40,877 bases of DNA, taken from the NCBI GenBank assembly GCA_022710935.1, contig JAKLFY010000057.1:1-40877 (forward strand). Direction: 5' to 3'. Positions within the stretch are counted from its first letter, which is position 1, and each line of letters starts with the position of its first letter. Below, piece by piece: positions 1 through 9,366 of this stretch. Both the position numbers and the translations under genes were made by a program. The notes below the pieces were generated by a model. That model worked only from the letters and a program-made list of their open reading frames with translations, did not search any database and had not been told where the DNA came from. The stretch is from Verrucomicrobiota bacterium. GTDB lineage: Bacteria; Verrucomicrobiota; Verrucomicrobiia; Limisphaerales; J093.

Positions 1-3000
1 CGGCTTCCACGTAGAACTGGAGCACACGGCCGGCAGCCGCGCCGGGGAGAATGGCCGCGTGGCACCCGCGCCCGGCCGCGCCCGGCCGCATCGTCGCCGT
101 TTCCCATGGGCCCCCGTCGAAACGCCAATGCAGCGACACCGCGCCCAGACCGTCCGGGTCCTCGACCGCAACCGAAATGGTCACCGGCTCGCCCGGCGCC
201 GGCACAGCCGGCTCATGACGCAGGCCGCAAAACGTCGGACCGAGGTTGGCAGCCAACGTCGAGTTCGGCGCCCCGGGCGTCCCCGGGCGCGAGGGCGACT
301 CGAGCAGCGTGGTGTGGGCGAGGCGATTGAAATAGAGGCGGGTGTGAAGCTGCCGCGAGCCGCGAATCCACTTCGCACGAAACGAGACGAGATACTCCCG
401 GCCATTGACGATGTCGCGGTTGTTCTTGAGCGTCGTTTCGGCGTGATTGCTCATGTGCTCCGTTGGACCGGATGCCGTCAGGCGCAGGACATGGTTGCCC
501 GGTTGATCCGGATCCGCAATCACCTCGCCGCGATGATTGCCGAGAATCCGCCACGAGGCGGCGCCCGTCTCGAAGGTGCCGTTCTGCAGCAGTTGCACCG
601 CCGTCCCGTCGGGCGACTCGACCACACTCAGGTCGTCCAGAAGAACCTCGCCCCGGTCGAGCAGGCCCACGACAAACTCGCGCCACTGTCCATCCGGTCC
701 CACCGCGCTGGATTGCGCGATCCCCCGGTAGGAATAGGCGCGCCAACTCGAATGATCCCCCTCCCGACTCGCGGCCCAAGCCTCGCCGACGGCGTTGTCG
801 GCCTCAGGGTTGCGCAGTTCGAGACTGGCGCCCCCGCCGTCAGCGTCTCGTGGCCACCGGCCGTCGTCGAAGTAATGCACGCGGTCCGCGGGATTGCCCA
901 CCGCGTCTCGCAACACCAGAAGATCGTCCCGGTGCGACAGCCGACCCGCGAAGGGGCCAATGATCGGAATCCCGGGCCAGCGCGCCTGCAAGGCCGCCGG
1001 CGCGTTCGCCACAACGAGGTGCGCGCCAGGGGCGAGAATCGTCTCCGGACCGAATTGGAACTCGACGCCTTCCTCCAGTCGCCAGCCCGCCAGATCCACC
1101 GCTGCGGACCCGCGGTTGTAGAACTCAATCCACTGCTCGGGGTTCTCGGCGAACGGCGTGGTCGCCGTTTCGAGTGTCGGTGGCGCGTGGTACATGATCT
1201 CATTGATGACAATGTCCTGACGCAGTGTGCACGTGTTGCTCGATCCGAGCGTGGGCCGGTCCGGAACCAGCCACTCCCCTGCCCCATCGGGAAAACGGCC
1301 GCGCGCGCCCTCCGGCGTCGCAACGGCATCGGCAATCGCCCGCCCGCCGGGCTTGATCAGGAACCAGGGATCACCGGGCGCGGCGGTGAATCCGAACACG
1401 GCATAGGGCAGAACGAGAAAGCCGCCTGGGGCAACCGTCCCCTCCGGCAGAGCGAACTCGGCGTCGGCTCCCGCTCCTGGGCCCCTCACCAGGTAGCCTC
1501 CGAAGTCCACCGGCTGATTCCCGCGATTGAAAAGCTCGATGTCGATCATCCCACCGGCGCCGCGGATTTCGTTGAAGACAAGATCGCCCTCGATGAAGTC
1601 CGAGGGCTGGTTGGTTTCGGTGCTGATGATCGCACTGAGGGCGGCTCCGAAGACCATGCCGGTCGCGTGCGTGTCCGCCTGGTGCACCTCGACCGCCAGA
1701 ACGTTGACGCCCGGTCCGACCGCCGCCGCGGGCAACGCCACCCCCCGCACCAACGGGGCCTCGGAGACACCGACGATCGCGCGCGTGGCATAGGTCACGG
1801 CGCCATCCGGCAGGTTATGCCGGTGCACCTCCGTTCCGTTGAGATAGAAAACGGCGCCATCCGCCAAGGCGAAATCGAGCTCGAGTTGCGCTTGGGCGGG
1901 AGCGTCTTCGAAAGCGAACGCGCGGCGGAAGTAGTAGGTCACCGGCCCGAGGGGAAGTTCCGTGCGGAGGAGTTCGTTCTGGGTCGCCAGCCGTCCGTCA
2001 CCGGCGTAATAGAGGGCGGTTTCCGGGCCCGCGAAATCGAGCGGGGTCCTGGTCTGCGCGGCCAGATCGGCGACCTGGTCGGAAGCCAGCGGTTGATCCC
2101 ACACCGCCACGTCGTCCAGGCTGGCGCTCGCGTATCCCGTGCCGTCGCCAATCCAGGCTCCCAGCGACAACGGAACGCTGCCATTCGCGTGCAGCGGATC
2201 TCCAGGCGCGCTCCCTTCGAGCACCCCGTCCAGATACAGGGCGCTGGACCCGGCGGAGAAGGTCACCGCGACATGGTGCCAGAGGGAACCCACAACGCCC
2301 CTGCCGACGATCAGCGGCGGAGCTGGTCCGCCCGATTGCCGCCACACCACTCGGGCGGCTTCAGGATCCGGATTGTCGAGGGCCACGATGTTGTCTGAAA
2401 AGAGCCCGTTTCCTTGTCGCGCCAGGACGGCGCCAAAGGTCCCGCAGCAGTCGGGCCGCTGCGTCCCCACCCAGCGCACCCAAAGACTGATTGTCCCCGC
2501 TGTGGCGCCGTCCAACCCGCCGCCACCGTCCACCTGGACCCATTGCTGTGCCGCGCCGTCGAACGCCAGCGCTCCACCGAGTTCCCCGTTGCGATCCGTT
2601 GTGGGGCTCGCCCCGTGCACCGTGCCATCGGAGCCGCGCGCCGCGGCGGCGTTGCCGTCGAAAGGCCAATAGGCGAGAAGCCGCGCCTGGTTCTGGCCGG
2701 CCCAGCCGCCGTCGTCAAAATCGGCGGTTCGCCACGCGTCGCCGAGGTCCCGGCCGGACGCCTCGAAGCGCCACAGTCCGTCCAGGGGCACGAGCACATC
2801 GCGCCGCGCGGCGAATGTGTCCGGGAAATTGCTGCGTCCGGGCGTGCCGCCGAGCAGCACACTCGAAGTCCACAGTTCCGGCGTTGCGCTGGCGTGCTGT
2901 GGAGCGCGCTTGGCCAGCGTCGCGCCGGAGCCGCGCGGGGCGAGCGGCCAACGCCCGGTGTCGCGGTAGCGAACCTGGTCCATAAGCCGGTCGTTGCGGT

Positions 3001-3433
3001 CGCGCAGTTCGAGCCAGCCCTCGGCTCCGTTGAGCCGGCCCCGCCACGGGCCGACGACATTCATTGCTCCAGTCGAGGCGCGTACGGCGGTCGCGTCACG
3101 CGCCAGGACCAGGTAGCCCCGGCCCGGAATGAGCGTTCCCGCGACGAACGCAAACTCGATATCGCCGGCGACACGCCACGCCGAGAGGTCGACGTCCACT
3201 GTCATCTGATTGTGGAGCTCGATCCACTCGCCGGCGGTGTCCCCGAGCCGCGGGTGGCAGTTGATTTCGTTGAAGACCACGACGCTATCGGCGCCCATCA
3301 TCGGGGCCGTGAGCCAGTGGAGGAGAGCGAAAACGGCACACCAGCGAAACCATGTGGTCGCCCTCACGCCGAGCGGAGCTCGTCGCGCCGCAGCGCCTTT
3401 CGAGGGCAGAATCCCATGAATGGGAGTGTTCAT
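1..3433 (-). CDS. Secreted lamin-tail/LamG multidomain protein (5' part; runs off the left edge)
   Basis: An open frame reads from an ATG at 3433 to the window edge, giving about 1144 visible residues. The N-terminus has a basic stretch and a hydrophobic core (WCAVFALLHWLTAP, about residues 33-46), a likely signal peptide. Next come a lamin-tail domain (VVFNEINCHPRL, EWIELHNQ; about 50-150), a LamG/concanavalin-like domain (LLAYWPFDGN to LYLDGVLEG; about 250-460), a jelly-roll segment (VTYYFRRAFAF, GAVFYLNGTEVHRHNLP), a second lamin-tail domain (about 615), a third (DIVINEIMYHAP, QWIEFYNRG; about 740) and a carbohydrate-binding-like segment (LLQNGTFETGAASW; about 950). In Verrucomicrobiota this order usually precedes a CotH-type kinase domain, which would lie outside the window (inference). 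Probably an exported surface protein. No ribosome-binding site is visible; a GTG at 3376, just before the hydrophobic core, is an alternative start. Divergent from the CheB-CheR gene. Confidence 0.8.
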   Translation of the reverse strand, partial: MNTPIHGILPSKGAAARRAPLGVRATTWFRWCAVFALLHWLTAPMMGADSVVVFNEINCHPRLGDTAGEWIELHNQMTVDVDLSAWRVAGDIEFAFVAGTLIPGRGYLVLARDATAVRASTGAMNVVGPWRGRLNGAEGWLELRDRNDRLMDQVRYRDTGRWPLAPRGSGATLAKRAPQHASATPELWTSSVLLGGTPGRSNFPDTFAARRDVLVPLDGLWRFEASGRDLGDAWRTADFDDGGWAGQNQARLLAYWPFDGNAAAARGSDGTVHGASPTTDRNGELGGALAFDGAAQQWVQVDGGGGLDGATAGTISLWVRWVGTQRPDCCGTFGAVLARQGNGLFSDNIVALDNPDPEAARVVWRQSGGPAPPLIVGRGVVGSLWHHVAVTFSAGSSALYLDGVLEGSAPGDPLHANGSVPLSLGAWIGDGTGYASASLDDVAVWDQPLASDQVADLAAQTRTPLDFAGPETALYYAGDGRLATQNELLRTELPLGPVTYYFRRAFAFEDAPAQAQLELDFALADGAVFYLNGTEVHRHNLPDGAVTYATRAIVGVSEAPLVRGVALPAAAVGPGVNVLAVEVHQADTHATGMVFGAALSAIISTETNQPSDFIEGDLVFNEIRGAGGMIDIELFNRGNQPVDFGGYLVRGPGAGADAEFALPEGTVAPGGFLVLPYAVFGFTAAPGDPWFLIKPGGRAIADAVATPEGARGRFPDGAGEWLVPDRPTLGSSNTCTLRQDIVINEIMYHAPPTLETATTPFAENPEQWIEFYNRGSAAVDLAGWRLEEGVEFQFGPETILAPGAHLVVANAPAALQARWPGIPIIGPFAGRLSHRDDLLVLRDAVGNPADRVHYFDDGRWPRDADGGGASLELRNPEADNAVGEAWAASREGDHSSWRAYSYRGIAQSSAVGPDGQWREFVVGLLDRGEVLLDDLSVVESPDGTAVQLLQNGTFETGAASWRILGNHRGEVIADPDQPGNHVLRLTASGPTEHMSNHAETTLKNNRDIVNGREYLVSFRAKWIRGSRQLHTRLYFNRLAHTTLLESPSRPGTPGAPNSTLAANLGPTFCGLRHEPAVPAPGEPVTISVAVEDPDGLGAVSLHWRFDGGPWETATMRPGAAGRGCHAAILPGAAAGRVLQFYVEA

Positions 3434-3776
3434 AGCCGTGTTTCGTGCGGATCATCAGGCAAGGGCCGGTTCGGAACAAGGCTCGAATGAAGAGGAGCAT
3501 GCCAAGACACTGCACAGTCGATGGAACTCGGCCCCCTTGCGCGTCCCGCGGAGGAGGATGCGGCCTTCTTCATCAGACTCTGATTGAACTGGCGTCGGGC
3601 GAAGCGTAGGTTTGCGCGCATGGATCAAGAGGGACTCCACGACTCGCACCGCGCTCGGCGCCGGGCCGCGGACGCCCTGGTGCGTCCCCGGGACCCGGTG
3701 GGGGTCTCTGTCAACAGGAGCGCTTTGGCTTGACTGCGCCCGCGAACCATCCCATGATTCCTTCCGCACCCGGACA
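3434..3776. other. Divergent intergenic region between the lamin-tail gene and the CheB-CheR gene
   Basis: 343 bp without a convincing gene. The reading frame of the CheB-CheR gene stays open upstream to 3612, but that extension (Arg/Thr/Trp-rich) has no domain character, so I treat it as non-coding. It should hold promoters for both flanking genes; one candidate for the rightward gene is listed separately. Confidence 0.5.
3730..3758 (+). promoter_or_regulatory. Candidate sigma70-type promoter for the CheB-CheR gene
   Basis: TTGACT at 3730-3735 (5 of 6 to TTGACA), a 17-bp spacer, then CATGAT at 3753-3758 (4 of 6 to TATAAT). The -10 lies 18 bp before the ATG at 3777, so the leader would be very short. 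Judged by eye only; the sigma-factor preferences of this organism are unknown. Confidence 0.3.
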
Positions 3777-6700
3777 ATGAGAAAACCCAAGGTCCCCCAA
3801 CGCAAGCCAGCCCCGCCGAAAGCCGCACACGCCGTCCCGCCCGGCAGGCGGGACACGAACGTGGCTCGAGCCAGATTCCCGATCGTCGGCATTGGCTCCT
3901 CCGCCGGCGGTCTCGAGGCGCTCGAACAGTTTCTCGGGCATGTGCAGGCTGAGAGCGGGATGGCGTTTGTCATCGTCCAGCACCTCGACCCGACCCGCAA
4001 AGGGGGCATGGTCGAGCTGCTTCAGCGGGCGACGAAGATGAAGGTTGTCCAGGTCAAGGACCGGACGCCGGTGAAACCGGATTGCGTGTACGTGATTCCG
4101 CCGAACAAGAACATGTCGATATTCCACCGCATGCTGCATCTGTTCGAGCCGGACACACCGCGCGGGCTGCGACTGCCGATCGACTACTTCTTCCGCGCGC
4201 TGGCGGACGATCAACAGGAACGCAGCATCGGGGTCGTTCTCTCGGGAATGGGTTCGGACGGCACGCTCGGGTTGCGGGCGATCAAGGAACGGGGTGGGCT
4301 GGTGGTTGTGCAGGATCCGGTCACGGCGAAGTTCGATGGGATGCCGCACAGCGCGGTCGAGACCGGGTTGGCGGACATCGTGGCGCCGGTGACCGAACTG
4401 GCCGATCGTATCAAGGCGTACCTGGAACACGCGCCCACGGGGATGGCAACCCGGATGTCATTCGAGGGCAAGGCGAAGAGTTCGCTGGACACGGTCGTAC
4501 TGTTGCTGCGCAGTCAGACCGGGCACGATTTCTCCCTCTACAAGAAGAGCACCCTCTACCGGCGGGTCGAGCGGCGCATGGCGATCCATCAGGTGGACCG
4601 CATCGCCACCTACGTGCGGTATCTGCAGGAGAACCCGGCCGAGGTCGAGCGGCTGTTCAAGGAGTTGCTGATCAGCGTGACGAGCTTCTTCCGCGATGCG
4701 GCGGCATGGACGCAGTTGCGCGAAGAGGTGTTGCCGTCCCTGCTGACGAACCGGCCAGCCGGCCAGCCGCTGCGGGTCTGGGTGCCGGGCTCTTCGACGG
4801 GCGAAGAGGCTTACTCGGTCGCCATGGTGTGCAAGGAAGCCATCGAGCGGTCCAAGCCGCGAGTGAACGTCGCTCTGCAGATCTTTGCCACCGACCTCGA
4901 CCGCGAGGCGATTGACCGTGCCCGGCAGGGCTTCTTCCCGGCCAACATCGTCGCCGACGTGGAGTCGGAGCGCCTGGCACGCTTCTTCACCAAGGAGGAA
5001 GGGGGTTACCGGGTGAACAAGGACGTGCGCGAGACGATCATCTTCGCCGTCCAGAACCTGATCATGGACCCGCCCTTCACCCGGCTGGACTTGCTCAGTT
5101 GCCGGAACCTGCTGATTTACCTGGAGCAGGAGTTGCAGAAGCGCCTCCTGCCGCTTTTCCACTACAGCCTGGCATCGGGCGGCTTCCTGTTCCTCGGCAG
5201 CGCCGAAAGCATCGGCGGCTTCACGGACCTGTTCACGCCGCTGGCGAACAAGTCCCGCCTCTTCCGCCGCAACGAAACCCCTGCGCGCGCCGAGGCGGTC
5301 GAATTCCCGATCACCTACCCAGGGGGCGCCGGACCGTCCGCCGAGCCCAACCGGACGGCTCGAACTCCCCTGAACCTGCAGACGCTTTGCGACCAGGCAT
5401 TGCTTTCGCGATTCGCGCCGGCGGCGGTGCTGACCAACGACAAAGGCGACATCCTCTACATCAGCGGCCGGACCGGCAAGTTTCTCGAGCCGGCGATGGG
5501 GCGCGCCAACTGGAACATCCTCGCCATGGCCCGCGAGGGCCTGCGCTACGACCTGATGATCGCTCTGCACAAAGCGGCCTGCCAGCGGGGGCCGGTGGCC
5601 GTCCACGCCGTGCATGTGCGCACCAACGGCTCGGAGGAGCAGGTGGACCTCATCGTCGAGGCGCTCGAGGAACCGGCGGCCTTGCGCGGCAACATCCTGG
5701 TCATGTTCAAGCAGTCTGCTGTCATGTCTGAAACGGCGTCGAGGGGCAAGGCACACCCGGACCGCGGCCCGCGCCCGGCGCACATCGAGAAGGAACTCCA
5801 GCAACTCCGCGAGGAATTGCAGACCACGCGCGAGGAGATGCAGACCTCGCAAGAGGAACTCCGATCCGCCAACGAGGAGCTTCAGTCCACCAACGAGGAG
5901 CTGCAATCCACCAACGAGGAACTCACGACCTCGAAGGAGGAGATGCAGTCGCTCAACGAGGAGCTCCAGACGGTCAATGCCGAACTCCAAGGCAAGGTGG
6001 ATGACCTGTCCCGCGCCAACAGCGACATGCGCAATCTGCTCGACAGCACCGACATCGCCACCGTCTTCCTGGACCGCGACCTCAACGTCCGCCGCTTCAC
6101 CTCGGAGGCCACCAAACTCTTCAAGCTCATCGCCACCGACGTCGGCCGCCCGATCAGCGACCTCGTGTCCGAGTTGCAGTACCCGGACCTGCTCGACGAT
6201 GCGCGCCGGGTGCTCCAGACACTCGTCTTTGTTTCCCGGGACGTCCCGACCAAGACCGGGAGCTGGTACACGGTTCGCATCATGCCTTATCGCACCCTCG
6301 ACGACCGGATTGACGGCCTCGTCATCACGTTTGCGGACGTGACCGAGCATCGCCGGGCCACGGAGACGGTTGAGAGCCAGCTCGCCGAGTTGTACGAGAA
6401 GGCTCCCATCGGCTTGGCGGTGCTCGATGCCGACCTTCGGTATGTGCGAATCAACAGGATGCTGGCCGACATCAACGGGTTGCCGACCAGCGCGCACATC
6501 GGCAAGACCGTGGGCCAAATCGTGCCGGGCTTCGAACTCCACGCCCGCACGATCTGCGCGGAGATTCGCAAGAACGGACGGGCAGTCACCGACTACGAAG
6601 TCAGCGGCGAATGCCCCGCCCAGCCGGGCGTTCGCCGCGTCTGGTTGCAGAGCTGGTATCCGTTCAAGGACAACACTGGCCGCTTGGCCGGCTATTCCGT

Positions 6701-6788
6701 CATCGTCCAGGACGTCACCGAGCGCAAACGTGCCGAGGAGCAGCGCGCCCAATCGCCGACCCGGTTGAATGCCGCCCTGCCGAGCTGA
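3777..6788 (+). CDS. CheB methylesterase - CheR methyltransferase - PAS fusion protein
   Basis: A 1003-residue cytoplasmic sensor-type fusion. The CheB domain (about 34-215) shows GIGSSAGG with the nucleophile Ser42, His69 in VQHLDP and Asp161 in SGMGSDGTLG, so the catalytic triad is intact. The CheR domain follows (about 230-490): an N-terminal helical part (LYRRVERRMAIHQV), the SAM-binding motif VPGSSTGEEAYSVAM, and DPPFTRLDLLSCRNLLIYL. A long heptad coiled coil rich in EEL/NEEL repeats (about 665-750) leads to a PAS domain (LLDSTDIATVFLDRD to ITFADVTEHRRA) and a second PAS domain (LYEKAPIGLAVLDADL to VIVQDVTERKRA). In classical chemotaxis CheR and CheB add and remove glutamyl methyl groups on receptors; no receptor is nearby. 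The start at 3777 was chosen because residues encoded upstream are not conserved-looking. The kinase gene starts 24 bp downstream, probably co-transcribed. Confidence 0.93.
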   Translation: MRKPKVPQRKPAPPKAAHAVPPGRRDTNVARARFPIVGIGSSAGGLEALEQFLGHVQAESGMAFVIVQHLDPTRKGGMVELLQRATKMKVVQVKDRTPVKPDCVYVIPPNKNMSIFHRMLHLFEPDTPRGLRLPIDYFFRALADDQQERSIGVVLSGMGSDGTLGLRAIKERGGLVVVQDPVTAKFDGMPHSAVETGLADIVAPVTELADRIKAYLEHAPTGMATRMSFEGKAKSSLDTVVLLLRSQTGHDFSLYKKSTLYRRVERRMAIHQVDRIATYVRYLQENPAEVERLFKELLISVTSFFRDAAAWTQLREEVLPSLLTNRPAGQPLRVWVPGSSTGEEAYSVAMVCKEAIERSKPRVNVALQIFATDLDREAIDRARQGFFPANIVADVESERLARFFTKEEGGYRVNKDVRETIIFAVQNLIMDPPFTRLDLLSCRNLLIYLEQELQKRLLPLFHYSLASGGFLFLGSAESIGGFTDLFTPLANKSRLFRRNETPARAEAVEFPITYPGGAGPSAEPNRTARTPLNLQTLCDQALLSRFAPAAVLTNDKGDILYISGRTGKFLEPAMGRANWNILAMAREGLRYDLMIALHKAACQRGPVAVHAVHVRTNGSEEQVDLIVEALEEPAALRGNILVMFKQSAVMSETASRGKAHPDRGPRPAHIEKELQQLREELQTTREEMQTSQEELRSANEELQSTNEELQSTNEELTTSKEEMQSLNEELQTVNAELQGKVDDLSRANSDMRNLLDSTDIATVFLDRDLNVRRFTSEATKLFKLIATDVGRPISDLVSELQYPDLLDDARRVLQTLVFVSRDVPTKTGSWYTVRIMPYRTLDDRIDGLVITFADVTEHRRATETVESQLAELYEKAPIGLAVLDADLRYVRINRMLADINGLPTSAHIGKTVGQIVPGFELHARTICAEIRKNGRAVTDYEVSGECPAQPGVRRVWLQSWYPFKDNTGRLAGYSVIVQDVTERKRAEEQRAQSPTRLNAALPS

Positions 6789-6812
6789 CTCGCCGCAACC
6801 TGATCCGATGCC

Positions 6813-8573
6813 ATGAAGAAGGCTTCCCAGTCTCCCCCTCCGGCGCACAGCCTCCGCGCACGAGCTGAGGCGGCCCTGCGCGACAAGGCGACGCACGCCA
6901 TCGAGCCCCTCTCCCTGCCGCAGGCCCGGCGGCTCCTCTACGAACTCGAACTCCACCAGGTCGAGTTGGAAATGCAGAACGACGAGTTGATGCGCGCCCG
7001 GGCCGAAATCGAGGCGGGACTCACGCGCTACACCGAACTGTATGACTTCGCCCCGGTCGGATACTTCACCCTGACGCGGGACGGCACCGTGCGCGCCGTC
7101 AACCTCGCCGGGGCCGCGCTGCTCGGTCTCGAACGATCCCGACTCGTTGGGTGCGCCCTGGGCTCCTTCGTCGCAGCGGAGTCTCGGCCCGTCTTCAAGG
7201 CCCTCCTCGGCCAGGCTTTTCAGACCGGCACGAAAGCCTGCGGGGAACTCGAACTCCGCCTCGAAGCCGGCCACTCCCTCTGGGTGCGCCTGGAATTGGC
7301 CGTGCCCGAGAAGCGCCAGGAAGCCCACGCCGCGGCGCTGGACATCACCGAGCGCAGACGGACCGAAGCCGCTCTGCGCGCCAATGAGGCACAGTATCGC
7401 CGGATCGTGGAAACCGCCGACGAGGGAATCTGGGTCGTTGACCCCGACTGGAACACCACGTTCGTCAACGCCCGGCTCGCGGACATGTTCGGCCTTCGCC
7501 AGGAAGAGATGTTGGGGCGGCATCTCTTCGACTTCATGGATCCGGCCAACCGGAGCGCGGCGGAGTCGCTCATGGTGCGACGTGAGCAGGGCGTCCAGGA
7601 AAGGCACGACTTCCAGTTCCGTCGCGCGGATCGCACGACGCTCTGGGCGATCGTGTCGGCGACCCCGCTGCTGGACGCCCGCGGTCAGTTTCTGGGCGGG
7701 CTGGCGATGGTCACCGATATCACCTCGCGCAAACATGCCGAAGACGCCTTGCATGCGCGCGAAATCCAGTTGCGCCAACTCAATGCGACCAAGGACAAGT
7801 TCTTCTCCATCATCGCTCACGACCTCAAAAACCCGCTCAACACCCTCGGAATGGGCCTCGCCCTCCTGCGAGATCGCCCGCCCGAGGAGCGCGAGGCGCT
7901 GGTCACGGAACTGCAGGAAGATGCCCAGCGCCTGCGGCAGTTGCTCGAGAACCTTCTCACCTGGGCACGTCTTGAACAGCGGCAGTTGATCCCGATCTGC
8001 TTCGCCTTCGATCTGCGTCACATGATCGATGAGACTTTGGCCCTGCTCACGCCGCTCGCGGCGCACAAACAGATCGCCCTCAGCGCCGCGCCTTTCCCCG
8101 GCCACCTGAGCATAACGGCTGACGAGAAAATGCTGCAAACCGTCATCAGGAACCTGGTCACAAACGCGCTCAAGTTTACCAAGCAGGGCGGCAGCGTGAC
8201 CGTCTCAGCCCACGAGTACGGCGATACGACGGAGATCGTCGTTGCCGACACAGGCATTGGCATCCCCTCCGACGAATTGGATCAGTTGTTTCGCATCGAC
8301 GCCCAAAAACGCCGGAAAGGCACCCGCGGCGAGGAGGGCACGGGCCTGGGCTTGATCCTCTGCCAGGAGTTTGTGAAACAGCACGGGGGCACGATTCGGC
8401 TCGAAAGCGAAGACAGGAACGGCACGCGGGCCATCGTCAGGCTCCCGCGAATCGCCGACAGCGCGCCCGCGTCCGAATGCAGCGCGTTGCAGACGTCCCT
8501 CAGCCCCACGCCCGCGCGTACAGGCATTGCGCATAGTAGGTCGGCGCACAATACAACCAGCCCGGGCCGGTGA
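6813..8573 (+). CDS. PAS-PAS sensor histidine kinase
   Basis: 586 residues, no transmembrane segment, so a cytoplasmic kinase. An N-terminal helical stretch (LLYELELHQVELEMQNDELM) precedes PAS 1 (YDFAPVGYFTLTRDG; about 70-190) and PAS 2 (IVETADEGIWVVDPDW to MVTDITSRKHAE; about 195-315). The H-box is FFSIIAHDLKNPL with phospho-acceptor His336. The ATPase domain shows the N-box (VIRNLVTNALKF), G1 (VADTGIGI) and G2 (GTGLGL). There is no receiver domain and no adjacent response regulator, so its partner lies elsewhere. It follows the CheB-CheR-PAS gene by 24 bp. The natural end of the ATPase fold is near VRLPRIAD; the remaining 35 or so residues are low-complexity and mostly run antisense to the truncated GH51 gene, so the tail is probably acquired read-through. 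Confidence 0.93.
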   Translation: MKKASQSPPPAHSLRARAEAALRDKATHAIEPLSLPQARRLLYELELHQVELEMQNDELMRARAEIEAGLTRYTELYDFAPVGYFTLTRDGTVRAVNLAGAALLGLERSRLVGCALGSFVAAESRPVFKALLGQAFQTGTKACGELELRLEAGHSLWVRLELAVPEKRQEAHAAALDITERRRTEAALRANEAQYRRIVETADEGIWVVDPDWNTTFVNARLADMFGLRQEEMLGRHLFDFMDPANRSAAESLMVRREQGVQERHDFQFRRADRTTLWAIVSATPLLDARGQFLGGLAMVTDITSRKHAEDALHAREIQLRQLNATKDKFFSIIAHDLKNPLNTLGMGLALLRDRPPEEREALVTELQEDAQRLRQLLENLLTWARLEQRQLIPICFAFDLRHMIDETLALLTPLAAHKQIALSAAPFPGHLSITADEKMLQTVIRNLVTNALKFTKQGGSVTVSAHEYGDTTEIVVADTGIGIPSDELDQLFRIDAQKRRKGTRGEEGTGLGLILCQEFVKQHGGTIRLESEDRNGTRAIVRLPRIADSAPASECSALQTSLSPTPARTGIAHSRSAHNTTSPGR

Positions 8574-9255
8574 GGACCACGCCCGACCCGAACGAGTCGA
8601 TCAGGTTCGACCTCACGGCAATCTCGACCGAATCGGCATGCCGATGCATGAGGTTGTGGTATCGCGAGCAGCTCAGGGCATTCTGCAAGGTCTGCAAACT
8701 GGCCCGGCCCAGATCCCAGTCCGCCGCCGTGGTGTTCCATTCGGTCACAGCGATGCGCACGGGCCTGTTGCCGGCGAACTGTCGGTTCTGCTGCTCGAGC
8801 GAAGCGAAGCTCTCGGCCATTGCAGCCAGATCGGCACAACCGTAGTGATGCGGACAGAGATAATCCAGATAGCCGCCGGAAGACCGTAACGTGTCAGCCG
8901 ACGGAAACGAGGAGAGCACCCGGATGGACGGATCGACCTGGCGCATCGCTTCCGCAAAGGCGCGGACGGCCCCGTCGTATTCCGGGCCGCCGACCCGAGA
9001 CACCGATCCCACTCGTAGGTTTCGATGGCTGAACCGCTCGTTGACGATGCGGACCGTCTCCTGTCCGGCGGTGGCGTTGGATTGCAAGCGCAGATCGGAC
9101 CCCGCGTTGACCAATGCCGTGTGACTGTCGGCGCCGTCCCGCCCGGCAGCTCCCATGTCGGGGGCATCCGCGGCACCGCAGGCAACAAGAAGGGCGACGG
9201 ACACCGCACAAGGCTTTATGCGCTCTGGCATCCGGGCAAGGCGTGCACTCATCAT
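8500..9255 (-). CDS. Truncated GH51 alpha-L-arabinofuranosidase-like lipoprotein
   Basis: About 251 residues from ATG 9255; the frame is open to a GTG at 9303, and ATG 9231 is also possible. The N-terminus is a lipoprotein-type signal (VALLVAC followed by G). The rest resembles the C-terminal part of GH51 arabinofuranosidases: AFAEAMRQVDPSIRVL, then VTEWN carrying the position of the nucleophile Glu, then SRYHNLMHRHADSVEIAVRSNL and APTYYAQCLYA. GH51 proteins are usually about 500 residues or more; the first half of the catalytic barrel and the C-terminal beta-domain are missing. It may be a decayed gene or an internal-deletion product, and activity is doubtful. Its 3' end overlaps the kinase gene by 74 bp on the opposite strand. 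Confidence 0.6.
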   Translation of the reverse strand: MMSARLARMPERIKPCAVSVALLVACGAADAPDMGAAGRDGADSHTALVNAGSDLRLQSNATAGQETVRIVNERFSHRNLRVGSVSRVGGPEYDGAVRAFAEAMRQVDPSIRVLSSFPSADTLRSSGGYLDYLCPHHYGCADLAAMAESFASLEQQNRQFAGNRPVRIAVTEWNTTAADWDLGRASLQTLQNALSCSRYHNLMHRHADSVEIAVRSNLIDSFGSGVVLTGPGWLYCAPTYYAQCLYARAWG

Positions 9256-9366
9256 CCCTTCATCCCAATCCCCAGTCGGCTTGTCAAACCGTTTGCCGCG
9301 CACCCAAATCGTCGCCTAAGCGAGGCGAGGATCAGGGCTTCTCTTGATCCCGCCATCTTCGGAAGT

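Noticed and set aside
59-2398. Plus-strand open frame of 779 codons
   Set aside because: It lies in the codon-aligned antisense frame of the lamin-tail protein, whose domains are evident on the minus strand.
4458-8138. Minus-strand open frame of 1226 codons antisense to both sensor genes
   Set aside because: It mirrors two genes with clear domains, has no recognisable motif of its own and an antisense composition (Leu/Glu/Arg/Gly-rich) expected where third positions are GC-rich.
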